Source: Streptomyces sp. NBC_01210
GTDB lineage: Bacteria > Actinomycetota > Actinomycetes > Streptomycetales > Streptomycetaceae
NCBI RefSeq assembly: GCF_036010325.1
Contig: NZ_CP108549.1
Location: forward strand, 930,001-994,000
Direction of reading: 5' to 3'
DNA length: 64,000 nt
Shown: positions 9,089 to 17,290 of the stretch, in pieces
Layout of the letters: each line of letters starts with the position of its first letter
Numbering within the stretch: position 1 is the stretch's first letter
Notes under the pieces: generated by a model
Databases searched by the model: none
What the model saw: the letters and a program-made list of their open reading frames with translations, nothing else
What the model was told of the DNA's origin: nothing
Made by a program: the position numbers and the translations under genes

Positions 9089-10345
9089 TCATGCGCCGAC
9101 CTGCCCCGGGGTTACCACTTCGGTGATGCCTCGTGCAGCAAGGTGCTCCTTGTCCTCCGCGCAGCCCGCGAGGACGGCCGTGGGCCGGACGCCCTCCATC
9201 GTGAGCCGGGCGAAGGCCTCGAAGAAGGCGCCACCGGGTGCGCACCTGGATCGCCGGGGCGCCGACTCCTCGTCACCGGTGTCGACGACGAGCGCGGTGG
9301 CGCGCGGCGCGGGACTGTGTTCCTTCCCCCGCCACTCCTCGACGATGCGCGCGATCGTGCGGCCGACCGGTTTGGCCTGCCCGTCGTTGGTCAACAGACC
9401 GAGGTTGTACTCGAGTTCGGGGAAGTCCGCGAGCGAGCGGGACACATCGTGGGAGCACCACCAGGTGACTCCCCAGACGTCCTGGCAGTCCAGCGCGTTC
9501 GCCACGGTCGCCTCGGCGAAGTGGGCGGCGTGCTCGGCCGGGACGAGCGGCGCGGGTGCTCCGACCTCCTGCAGCCATACGGGCCGGCGCGGATCGAGAG
9601 CCCAGGCTTTGGAGAGCTCGATCAGATAGGCGGCATGGTGCTCGGTCGCAACTCCCGTACGCCCGTGCCGCTGGGCGGTGCCGTTGAAGACCCAGGAGTG
9701 CACGGCGGTCGCGGCGCCGATGCGTGCCGAGTGGGCGGGGGTGAACGGGTGGTCGTCCTGGTACCAGACCGCGTCGTACTCGGCGTGCAGATGGAGCCTG
9801 CCGGGCGCCCCGGCCTCACAGGCGTCGAGCAGCCGCCGCAGCCAACTCCCGGCCTGTTCGGCCGAGATGCGGTCGGGATCGGGGTGCGGGCCGCTGGAGA
9901 ACTGGTTGATCTCGTTGCCGACGGTCATGCCGATGAAGTTCGGCCGGTCGCCGAGCGCGGCCGCGAGCGTACGCAGGTACTCGGCCTGTCCCGATACGAC
10001 ATCGGGGTCGGTGAACATGTTCCGCCGGTGCCAGGTCCGGGTCCATGCGGGCAGGAAGTCGAAGCTCGACAAGTGCCCTTGCAGGCCGTCGACGTTGACG
10101 TCCAGACCGCGTTCGGCCGCCGCGTCGGCGAGCTGTACGAGCTGTTCGACGGCGCGCGGGCGGATGAGGGTCCGGTTGGGCTGGAAGAGCGGCCAGAGCG
10201 GGAAAACCCGGATGTGGTCGAGGCCGAGGCCGGCGATCGAGTCCAGGTCGGCGCGTACGGCGTCGAGGTCGAAGTCCAGCCAGTGGTGGAACCAGCCCTG
10301 GCTGGGCGTGTAGTTGGCGCCGAAGCGCGGCACGGAAGAGCTCAT
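9089..10345 (-). CDS. Glycoside hydrolase family 5, GH5_18-like beta-mannosidase
   Basis: A cytoplasmic (beta/alpha)8 enzyme of 418 residues with no signal peptide. The acid/base is Glu145 (VGNEINQFS) and the nucleophile Glu260 (VWLQEVGAP), the spacing expected for clan GH-A. The opening 'RFGANYTPSQGWFHHW' and the neighbours point to subfamily 18, whose characterised members cleave Man-beta-1,4-GlcNAc, the disaccharide left from the N-glycan core after endo-cleavage and alpha-mannose removal. It starts 54 bp after the permease gene, inside the same operon. The last 90 residues, after the barrel, are less conserved and could carry a separate small domain. Subfamily assignment is inference from context and a few motifs. 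Confidence 0.82.
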   Translation of the reverse strand: MSSSVPRFGANYTPSQGWFHHWLDFDLDAVRADLDSIAGLGLDHIRVFPLWPLFQPNRTLIRPRAVEQLVQLADAAAERGLDVNVDGLQGHLSSFDFLPAWTRTWHRRNMFTDPDVVSGQAEYLRTLAAALGDRPNFIGMTVGNEINQFSSGPHPDPDRISAEQAGSWLRRLLDACEAGAPGRLHLHAEYDAVWYQDDHPFTPAHSARIGAATAVHSWVFNGTAQRHGRTGVATEHHAAYLIELSKAWALDPRRPVWLQEVGAPAPLVPAEHAAHFAEATVANALDCQDVWGVTWWCSHDVSRSLADFPELEYNLGLLTNDGQAKPVGRTIARIVEEWRGKEHSPAPRATALVVDTGDEESAPRRSRCAPGGAFFEAFARLTMEGVRPTAVLAGCAEDKEHLAARGITEVVTPGQVGA

Positions 10346-10399
10346 GGGGAAGGGGTGTCCTGGTTCTGTGGTGCGGCACTCGGATCGGAGCCGGGCAGG

Positions 10400-11260
10400 T
10401 CAGCCCTTGACGGCGCCCTCGCCGACACCGCGGAAGAAGAAGCGCTGCAGACAGGCGAAGAGAACGATCAACGGGAGTACGGCGATGACCGTGCCCGCGG
10501 CGACGAGGCGTTCATCGTTGGCGAAGGTGCCGTGCAGATAGTTCAGGCCGATGGTCAGGGTGAAGTTCTCCGGGTCGCTGAGTACGATCAGGGGCCACAG
10601 GAAGTCGTCCCAGGCGCCCATGAAGGCGAAGATGGCGACGACGGCGAGGGTGCCCTTGACCGAGGGCAGGGATATGCGCAGGAATCGCTGCCATGCGGTG
10701 GCCCCGTCGACGAATGCCGCTTCCTCCACCTCGTGCGGGAGATTCAGGAAGGCATTGCGCATCAGCAGGACGTTCATCGCCGCGATGCAGCCGGGCAGCA
10801 GTACGGCGATCAGGGTGTTGTTCAGACCGAGGTCACGCATGGTGGTGAACTGGGCGATGATGATGCCCTCGACGGGGACGAGCATCGCGAGGATGAACAC
10901 CAGGGTCGCGACCCTGCGTCCGCGGTAGCGCATCCGGGCGAGGGCATAGCCTGCCAGTGCGGAGCCGATGCAGTTGGTCAGCACATTGGCGGTGGCGACC
11001 TTCAGCGAGTTCAGCGCGTAGTCCCAGACCGGGATGGTCCGGGAGACGCGCGCGTAGTTGTCGAGCGTCGGCTCGCCCGGCAGGAATGTGGGCGGTGAGC
11101 TGAAGATGTCCTCGTGCGGGCCTTTGAGCGAGGTGGACAGCTGCCACAAGAAAGGCCCGACGGTCAGCGCCAGTACGGCGATCAGCAGGCTGTAGCGGAG
11201 TACGAGCTGCCAGCCGGGGATGCGCCTGCCGTCGGCGTCCGTGATCTTCATGAGGCTCAT
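10400..11260 (-). CDS. CUT1 sugar ABC transporter permease (MalG-like)
   Basis: A six-helix inner-membrane permease of 286 residues. It carries the MalG-type cytoplasmic loop LPHEVEEAAFVDGATAWQRF, which docks on the ATPase, and ends with the family's typical QRFFFRGVGEGAVKG. The start is ATG 11260, overlapping the stop of the preceding permease by an ATGA, which indicates translational coupling; the longer open frame upstream is not part of the gene. No ATP-binding subunit is encoded in this locus, so the shared ATPase MsiK, known to serve several Streptomyces sugar importers, probably energises it. Predicted cargo: N-glycan-derived oligosaccharides. Confidence 0.9.
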   Translation of the reverse strand: MSLMKITDADGRRIPGWQLVLRYSLLIAVLALTVGPFLWQLSTSLKGPHEDIFSSPPTFLPGEPTLDNYARVSRTIPVWDYALNSLKVATANVLTNCIGSALAGYALARMRYRGRRVATLVFILAMLVPVEGIIIAQFTTMRDLGLNNTLIAVLLPGCIAAMNVLLMRNAFLNLPHEVEEAAFVDGATAWQRFLRISLPSVKGTLAVVAIFAFMGAWDDFLWPLIVLSDPENFTLTIGLNYLHGTFANDERLVAAGTVIAVLPLIVLFACLQRFFFRGVGEGAVKG

Positions 11261-12228
11261 GCGTCCTCCTTGCGGTCGGCGCGGAGGACCAGCAGCATCA
11301 GGGCGACGGTGACGACGAAGACGACCACCGAGATGGCCGAGGCGTAGCCGACACGGCCGGTCAGTCCGGTGCCGACGCGCTGGACGAGCATCACGAGCGT
11401 GGTGTCCTCGCCTGCCGGGCCGCCGCTGGGACCTGCCATCAGATAGACCTCGGAGAAGACCTTGAAAGAGGCGACGGAGGAGAGCGCACCGACGAGGACC
11501 ATGGTGGAGCGGACCGCGGGGACGGTGACGGTGCAGAAGCGGCGTACGGCCCCCGCTCCGTCGACGGCGGCGGCCTCGTGCAGCTCGCGCGGGACATTGG
11601 CCAGCGCCGCCAGATAAATGATCATGTAGTAGCCGAGGCCCTTCCAGACCGTGACCGCCATCGCGCTGCCGAGCAGCAGCCACTGGTCGCTGAGGAAGCC
11701 GACCTTGCCGACGCCGACCGCCTCGAGCACCGAGTTGATCAGTCCTCGGTCGTCGAGCATCCACACCCAGATCAGGCCGACCACGACGATGGAGGCGACG
11801 ACCGGGGTGTAGAAGGCCGAGCGGAAGAAGGTGATGCCGGGGATGTGCCGCTGTACGAGCATCGCCAGCAGCAGCGGCAGGATCACCAGGGCGGGGACGA
11901 CACCGAGGACGTACAGGGTGCTGTTGCGCAGCCCGATCCAGAACATCTCGTCGTCGAGCAGTTCCCGGAAGTTGGCGAGGCCCACGTACTGACCGGGGAC
12001 CAGGGTGCGGCGGTCGGTGAAAGCGTTGACCAGGGTACTGAGGAACGGATACAGGCTGAAGGTACCGACGACCAGGAGACCTGGCGCCGCGAACAGCCAG
12101 GGGCTGGAAGGCAGTTGGCGCCTGATCCCACGGGCGGGCCGGCGGCCGTCGGAGCCGGGGTTCCGGACGGCCGGGCCCGCCGTGATGGGATCGGGCGAGA
12201 TCGCCTCGGAGGCGGTGGGGGTCTTCAT
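11257..12228 (-). CDS. CUT1 sugar ABC transporter permease (MalF-like)
   Basis: A 323-residue permease with about 40 polar N-terminal residues, then six membrane segments. The ATPase-contact loop is VPRELHEAAAVDGAGAVRRF. It lies 12 bp after the binding-protein gene and overlaps the next permease by four bases, so binding protein, MalF-like and MalG-like subunits are co-transcribed. The periplasmic loop is short, unlike the permease at 31.9-33.2 kb, which carries an extra domain. The heterodimer with the next gene product forms the membrane channel of the importer. Confidence 0.9.
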   Translation of the reverse strand: MKTPTASEAISPDPITAGPAVRNPGSDGRRPARGIRRQLPSSPWLFAAPGLLVVGTFSLYPFLSTLVNAFTDRRTLVPGQYVGLANFRELLDDEMFWIGLRNSTLYVLGVVPALVILPLLLAMLVQRHIPGITFFRSAFYTPVVASIVVVGLIWVWMLDDRGLINSVLEAVGVGKVGFLSDQWLLLGSAMAVTVWKGLGYYMIIYLAALANVPRELHEAAAVDGAGAVRRFCTVTVPAVRSTMVLVGALSSVASFKVFSEVYLMAGPSGGPAGEDTTLVMLVQRVGTGLTGRVGYASAISVVVFVVTVALMLLVLRADRKEDA

Positions 12229-12240
12229 CGCGGACTCGGC

Positions 12241-13527
12241 TCAGCTCTGCCGCAGCAGCCGGTCGCAGGCCTTGACAGCGTTATCAAGCGCTTCCTTGGG
12301 GCTCTCCTTGCCCTGCAGCGCCCGGGCCACCGCGTTGCGCAGCTCCGTCTTCATCTGCTCACTGAACAGCACCGGTGTGTAATTGACCGCGGTCTTCAGG
12401 GACTTGGCGGCCGCGATGCGCACCCGGGTCACATCAGTGCCGTCCTCCTTGGTGAAGTACGGGTCGTCGAGCGATCCTGCGGTGCTCGGGAAGATGGCGA
12501 CCTTCTTGGCGAACTCCATCTGACGGGTCGCGTCAGTCACGAAGTGGGCGAAGGCGACGGCGGCGGGCTTCTGCTTGGCCCGGGAGTTCACCATGACGCC
12601 CATGACATACATATTGACCTTGCCCGTGCTGCTGACCTGGTCGGTGATCCCGATGTTCCTGTAGAGGCTCGGGGCCTGCTTCTTGAAGTTCTCCAGGTCC
12701 AGCGCGCTGCCGGGGTTCATGGCGACGGACTCGGTCAGAAACTTGTGGCCCGACGACTCGGGGGTCGCCGTCAACGCCTGCGGGTCGAGCGCCTTGGCGT
12801 CGTACAACTCCTTGTAGCGGGTGAGGAGTTCCACTCCCTTGGCGTCATTGAAGGCGAAGCCGGTGCCTTCCTTGTTCATCAGCGGGACGTCGTAGCGGCC
12901 GAAGTCCTCGATGGTGGGCACATTCGCGAGGGTCGCGATCCTCCCCTTGCTCTTCCCTGCCATCCTCAGCCCGGCATCGAAGACCTCGTCATAGGTCTTC
13001 GGGGGCTTCTCGGCATCGAGTCCGGCATCCTTGAAGAGACGCTTGTTGTAGAAGAGCGGGCCGGTGTTGAGGTACCAGGGAAAGGCGTACGTGCCGTCCG
13101 CGCCCGGTATCCGGTGGCTCTGCCAGGCGCCCTGCAGATACTCCTTGCGGTACTTCGAGGCCGCCTTGTCGAGGTCGAGCGCGAGCCCGGCCTTGGCCAG
13201 CGGGGCCACCAGGTCCGGGGAGACATTGACGACGTCGGGCAGCGTATTGCCTGCGGCATCGGCGCTGATCTTGTCGGCGTAGCCCTCCGCGGGCCGGTCG
13301 ACCCACTTCACCTCAGTGCCCGGGTAGTTCTTCTCGAAGGCCGCGATGACTCCGTTGAAGTAGTCCTTGAAGTTGGCCTGCAGGTTCCAGGTCTGGAAGG
13401 TGATCTTGCCTTCGACCTTGCCGGATGCGTCGGACGAACCGGCGTCGGATCCGCCGCCGCAGGCACTGAGCGGCAGAACGGTGGCGAGGACGGCGGCAGC
13501 AGCGAGTGCCCTGCGGGGGATGCGCAC
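12241..13527 (-). CDS. Extracellular sugar-binding lipoprotein of the N-glycan locus
   Basis: A 428-residue family 1 solute-binding protein. The signal peptide ends in the lipobox LSAC with Cys23, so the mature protein is lipid-anchored on the outer face of the membrane. Typical binding-protein elements follow: ITFQTWNLQANFKDYFNGVIAAFEKNYPGTEV, quoted here in two overlapping parts (ITFQTWNLQANF, VIAAFEKNYPGTEV), and PDVVNVSPDL. It is the first gene of the minus-strand operon and is divergent from the LacI gene, the usual place for the main regulated promoter. Expected ligands are oligosaccharides released by the GH85 enzyme. Confidence 0.9.
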   Translation of the reverse strand: MRIPRRALAAAAVLATVLPLSACGGGSDAGSSDASGKVEGKITFQTWNLQANFKDYFNGVIAAFEKNYPGTEVKWVDRPAEGYADKISADAAGNTLPDVVNVSPDLVAPLAKAGLALDLDKAASKYRKEYLQGAWQSHRIPGADGTYAFPWYLNTGPLFYNKRLFKDAGLDAEKPPKTYDEVFDAGLRMAGKSKGRIATLANVPTIEDFGRYDVPLMNKEGTGFAFNDAKGVELLTRYKELYDAKALDPQALTATPESSGHKFLTESVAMNPGSALDLENFKKQAPSLYRNIGITDQVSSTGKVNMYVMGVMVNSRAKQKPAAVAFAHFVTDATRQMEFAKKVAIFPSTAGSLDDPYFTKEDGTDVTRVRIAAAKSLKTAVNYTPVLFSEQMKTELRNAVARALQGKESPKEALDNAVKACDRLLRQS

Positions 13528-13732
13528 GGTGAACGACTCCTTTGCTCGGACCAGACGTGCAGACCTTGCAAGTGAACCGTCGATGAAGTCAATACATTCG
13601 GTGGAACTAATGCGTAATGGCGAACATTAGTCCAGGTCAGAAGCGTGCAAGGAACGACTTGCAGTGATCGGCTAATACGCTTTAGAGTGCATGTGCTCAA
13701 GCGCATTAGTACGCAGGGGGAAAGAGGCGCGG
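13528..13732. promoter_or_regulatory. Divergent promoter region with candidate LacI operators
   Basis: The 205 bp between the binding-protein gene and the LacI gene hold several symmetric elements. CTTGCAAG is a perfect palindrome at 13565-13572, and the same half-site returns as TGCAAG-N6-CTTGCA at 13646-13663. ACTAATG (13606-13612) is inverted relative to CATTAGT (13625-13631), with a third copy at 13704-13710 next to the LacI ribosome binding site. Also 13672-13680 pairs with 13701-13709 (8 of 9). LacI-family proteins bind such palindromes, so this is probably both operator and autoregulatory region. Confidence 0.55.
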
Positions 13733-14827
13733 ATGGCAGCGAATACCCCGTCCGACAAGGACACCTCGCCGACCAGGCGCGCTCCCGCGCGGCGCCCGAC
13801 GATGAAGGACATCGCTCAGCGTGCCGGGGTCTCGGAGAGCGCCGTGTCCTTCGCGCTCAACGACCGGCCCGGCGTCTCGGAGATCACCCGTGACCGGATC
13901 CGGCGCGTCGCCGAACAGCTGGGCTGGCGGCCGAGCACGGCGGCTCGCGCACTGTCCGGCGAGGGCTCGGCGACGGTCGGCCTCGTGCTGGCACGGCCGG
14001 CCGCGACGCTGGGCGTGGACTCCTTCTTCCTCCAGCTGATCTCGGGTATCCAGGAGATCCTGGCGGAACGTCAACTCGGTCTGCTCTTCCAGGTGGTGGA
14101 GGATGTACCGACCGAGTGCGCGGTCTACCGCCGCTGGTGGGCCGAGCACCGGGTCGACGGTGTCCTGGTGGTCGACCCGCGGACCGACGACCCGCGTCCG
14201 GAGCTCCTCGACGAGCTGGGCCTGCCCGGTGTCGTCATCGGCGGACTGCCGGACCAGCATCCCAACCTGTCGCAGGTACGCGCCGACGACACCGGAGCGA
14301 TGGCTTCCGTCGTGGGCCGGCTGTACGAGCTGGGGCACCGGCGGATCGTGCATATCGCGGGCCTGCCGTCACTCGCCCACACCGACCGTCGCATCCGCTC
14401 CCTGCGCGCCGAGGCCGGCCGGCGCGGGCTGACCGAGGTCCGGTCGCTGGCCACGGACTACTCCGACGCCGAGGGCGCTGCGGTGACCCGCCGGGTGCTG
14501 GAAGGGAGCACACCGCCCACCGCACTCATCTACGACAACGACGTGATGGCAGCGGCCGGAGCGGCCGTCACGGCGGGCCTTGGCCTCTCCGTTCCCGGCG
14601 ACGTGTCGATCGTTTCGTGGGAGGACTCCGTGCTGTGCCGCATGGTCCATCCCTGGCTGACGGCACTCTCCCGGGACACGGTCGCCTTCGGGCGGATCGC
14701 CGCACAGGAACTGACCGCTCTGCTCGACGGCGGCGCGGCCCGGTCGGTACCAGTGCCGCTCCCCCGGCTGATCGAGCGGGAGAGTACGGCGCCCACCGGA
14801 GACGACCTGGCCACGGGCGTCTCTTAG
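13733..14827 (+). CDS. LacI-family transcriptional regulator of the N-glycan locus
   Basis: A 364-residue repressor with a 23-residue tail before the helix-turn-helix (MKDIAQRAGVSESAVSFALN, residues 24-43) and the hinge helix segment RPSTAARALSG. The rest is the periplasmic-binding-protein-like sensor domain, ending in the usual PLPRLIERES. I set the start at ATG 13733, preceded by GAGG six bases upstream; a GTG-ATG at 13691 would add 14 residues. It is divergent from the glycan importer operon, so it probably represses that operon until a glycan-derived sugar binds. It converges on the phosphatase gene, with only 15 bp between the stops. Confidence 0.92.
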   Translation: MAANTPSDKDTSPTRRAPARRPTMKDIAQRAGVSESAVSFALNDRPGVSEITRDRIRRVAEQLGWRPSTAARALSGEGSATVGLVLARPAATLGVDSFFLQLISGIQEILAERQLGLLFQVVEDVPTECAVYRRWWAEHRVDGVLVVDPRTDDPRPELLDELGLPGVVIGGLPDQHPNLSQVRADDTGAMASVVGRLYELGHRRIVHIAGLPSLAHTDRRIRSLRAEAGRRGLTEVRSLATDYSDAEGAAVTRRVLEGSTPPTALIYDNDVMAAAGAAVTAGLGLSVPGDVSIVSWEDSVLCRMVHPWLTALSRDTVAFGRIAAQELTALLDGGAARSVPVPLPRLIERESTAPTGDDLATGVS

Positions 14828-14842
14828 ATCTGGCGCGGAGTG

Positions 14843-17290
14843 TCACCGGAGATGGTCGGGGTTTGCACGGAGAGCAGTCTGCTCGGCCCAGATCGTCTTG
14901 CCGGTCGATGTGTAGCGCGTTCCCCAATGCTGGGTCATCCGTGCGACGAGGAAGAGACCACGGCCGCCTTCGTCCTCACTGCCGGCATGACGCAGATTGG
15001 GTGAGGTGTGTCCGGTGTCGGAGACCTCGCAGATCAGCGTCTGGTCGCGGATGAGCCGCAGTTGGATCGGGCCGTCGGCATACCGGAGGGCGTTGGTGAC
15101 GAGCTCGCTCACCACCAGTTCGGTGATGAAGACGAGGTCGTCCAGTCCCCAGGCGCCGACCTGCTCGGTGGCCACGGCCCGGGCGCGGCCGACCTCCTCC
15201 GGATCGGCGGCCAGTTCCCACTCGGCCACCTGATGGCGGTCCAGCTTCTGTGTACGTACGAGCAGCAGCGCGGCGTCGTCGTCCACGGGGCCCGGCAGCA
15301 GCGCGGCCACTGCCTGGTCGCACAGCTCGTCCAGCGGGCGTCGATGCTCGGTGAGCACTGCGCCGAGCGTTTCGAGCTGGACGTCGACGTCCCGGTCGCG
15401 ACTCCGGACGAGGCCATCGGTGAACAGGGCGATGAGGCTGCCTTCCGGCAGTTTCATCTCCACGCTCTCGAAGGGCACGGCGCCCAGGCCGAGGGGAGGC
15501 CCCGCGGGAAGGTCGGGGAAGGTGACGGTGCCGGAACCGGAGTGGACGACCGCGGGAGGCGGATGCCCGGCCCGCGCCATGCGGCACACTCCGGACACCG
15601 GGTCGTACACGGCGTACAGGCACGTCACCCCGAGCGCTTCGTCGTGGGGCACCTGCTCGCCCGCGTCAAGGACGGCCGCCTGCTCGTTGGCGCCCTCCCC
15701 GACGAGGTCGTCGAGGCGCGCGAGAAGCTCCTCCGGCGCGAGGTCCAGCCGGGCCAGCACCCGTACGCTCGTACGCAGACGGCCCATGGTGGCGGCAGCG
15801 CGCAGCCCGTGACCGACCACGTCTCCCACGACCAGGCCCACCCGCGTGCCCGACAGGGCGATGACGTCGAACCAGTCGCCGCCCACCCCGGCCCTGCTGT
15901 CCGCCGGCAGATAGCGGTACGCCAGCTCAACTGCCGTCAGCTGCGCCAGATTCTGCGGCAGCAGACTGCGCTGGAGCATGAGGGACGCGGCGTGCTCACG
16001 GGTGAAACGGCGGGCGTTGTCGATACATACGGCGGTCCGCGAGACAAGCTCGTCGGCCACGGCCCGCTCTCCGTCGTCGAACGGCGCGGGGTGGCGGTCC
16101 CGCGAGAAGGTGACCAGCCCCAAGGTGGCTCCCTCGGCACGCAGCGGAACGACCAGCCGCGAGCGCGGCGGCAGTTGCCCATTACCGCGCTCCGTATCCG
16201 CCGGGGCATCCAGCACCGGACGGCCGGAGGACAGGCTGCGTGCCTGGGGCGAATCCGGCGGGTAGTCGACTCGCTCCCGTCCCGCCGGCCGCGCCCCTCC
16301 CGGGCCCGCCCGCTTGGATTCCGGCTCCTCCCACACTCGGACCATGTCCCGCGCGTGCGCGGATCCCTGCGTGGGCTGATCACCTGCCAGCACGACCTCC
16401 AGGAGGTCGACCGTGACCGCGTCGGCGAACTGCGGGACGGTGACCACGCAGAGCTCCTGCGCCGTACGGAATATGTCCAGGGTCGTACCCACCTGTCCGC
16501 CGGCCCGCACCAGGAGATCCAGCCGCTGCTGTGCGAGGTAGGCGTCGGTGATGTCCACGGTCTCCTCGCACACACCCAGCGAGACACCCCCGGCGTCCTG
16601 CAGCCGGTAGTACGAACAGGACCAGACGTGGTCGTGCTCCGGGTCCACGGGCGGGTGGCCGCTGTAGTGCAGCCCGATGACAGGCTCGCCGTTGGCGAGG
16701 ACCCGCCGCATCATCTCCTCCAGAGTCGGCGGATACCCCGGGGACAGGACCTTGCCATGGGTCACCATCTCGTCCGGGCCCAGGCCGACGTACTGCGAAG
16801 TACCCATCTCCTGACGCAGGGCGGAGTTAGTCCACACCACCCGCAGATCCGTGTCGTAGACGGCCAGACCGACGGGTGACTCGGTGGCCAGCCCCCGGAG
16901 CATCGACTGCAGGGACTCCCACTCCTCCGTTTCCTCCGCATCGGCCACCGCCAGGAGCCAGGCGGGCCCGGCGCCCTCGTGGGTCAGCGCATGCGTTGCC
17001 GTCACAACGCGGACGATATGGCCGTCCCGGTGACGCATATGGAGCACCTGACGGCCGCCATGTGCCGCGCCCGCCAGGTCTGCCGCCGGGTGGATGTCGT
17101 CGACGGGCTCCACCACCAGAGCACCGATCGGGCGCTGAAGCACCTCCTGGGGCGGGTATCCCAGCAGCCCCTGCGCCTTCGGACTCCATCCGACGACCCT
17201 GCCCTCGGCATCCAGCACAGCCGTGGCTGCCCTGGTGACATCCAGGGGGCCACGGAAGCCGGCATCCTCGGCTGAGTTCACTACGCTCAT
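14843..17290 (-). CDS. SpoIIE-type PP2C phosphatase with PAS, PAS, GAF and HATPase domains
   Basis: An 815-residue signalling protein. Reading along it: PAS (about 15-120), PAS (130-250, VGLAVYDTDLRVVWTNSA), GAF (260-430), PP2C/SpoIIE phosphatase (460-680) with metal motifs GGDWFD (470-475), VGDVVGHG (488-495) and DDDAALL (670-676), and a C-terminal GHKL ATPase (690-812) with N-box ELVVSELVTNAL (724-735), EVSDTG (755-760) and GGRGLFLV (775-782). Such proteins combine an anti-sigma-type kinase with the phosphatase that reverses it, and control stress sigma factors through anti-anti-sigma partners. No membrane segment. It overlaps the upstream phosphatase gene by an ATGA. No sigma or anti-anti-sigma gene is adjacent, so the partner is elsewhere. 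Confidence 0.92.
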   Translation of the reverse strand: MSVVNSAEDAGFRGPLDVTRAATAVLDAEGRVVGWSPKAQGLLGYPPQEVLQRPIGALVVEPVDDIHPAADLAGAAHGGRQVLHMRHRDGHIVRVVTATHALTHEGAGPAWLLAVADAEETEEWESLQSMLRGLATESPVGLAVYDTDLRVVWTNSALRQEMGTSQYVGLGPDEMVTHGKVLSPGYPPTLEEMMRRVLANGEPVIGLHYSGHPPVDPEHDHVWSCSYYRLQDAGGVSLGVCEETVDITDAYLAQQRLDLLVRAGGQVGTTLDIFRTAQELCVVTVPQFADAVTVDLLEVVLAGDQPTQGSAHARDMVRVWEEPESKRAGPGGARPAGRERVDYPPDSPQARSLSSGRPVLDAPADTERGNGQLPPRSRLVVPLRAEGATLGLVTFSRDRHPAPFDDGERAVADELVSRTAVCIDNARRFTREHAASLMLQRSLLPQNLAQLTAVELAYRYLPADSRAGVGGDWFDVIALSGTRVGLVVGDVVGHGLRAAATMGRLRTSVRVLARLDLAPEELLARLDDLVGEGANEQAAVLDAGEQVPHDEALGVTCLYAVYDPVSGVCRMARAGHPPPAVVHSGSGTVTFPDLPAGPPLGLGAVPFESVEMKLPEGSLIALFTDGLVRSRDRDVDVQLETLGAVLTEHRRPLDELCDQAVAALLPGPVDDDAALLLVRTQKLDRHQVAEWELAADPEEVGRARAVATEQVGAWGLDDLVFITELVVSELVTNALRYADGPIQLRLIRDQTLICEVSDTGHTSPNLRHAGSEDEGGRGLFLVARMTQHWGTRYTSTGKTIWAEQTALRANPDHLR

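Noticed and set aside
9143..13575. Two more long plus-strand frames opposite the importer and GH5 genes
   Set aside because: Same compositional shadow; the minus strand shows coherent ABC and GH5 proteins with ATGA overlaps.
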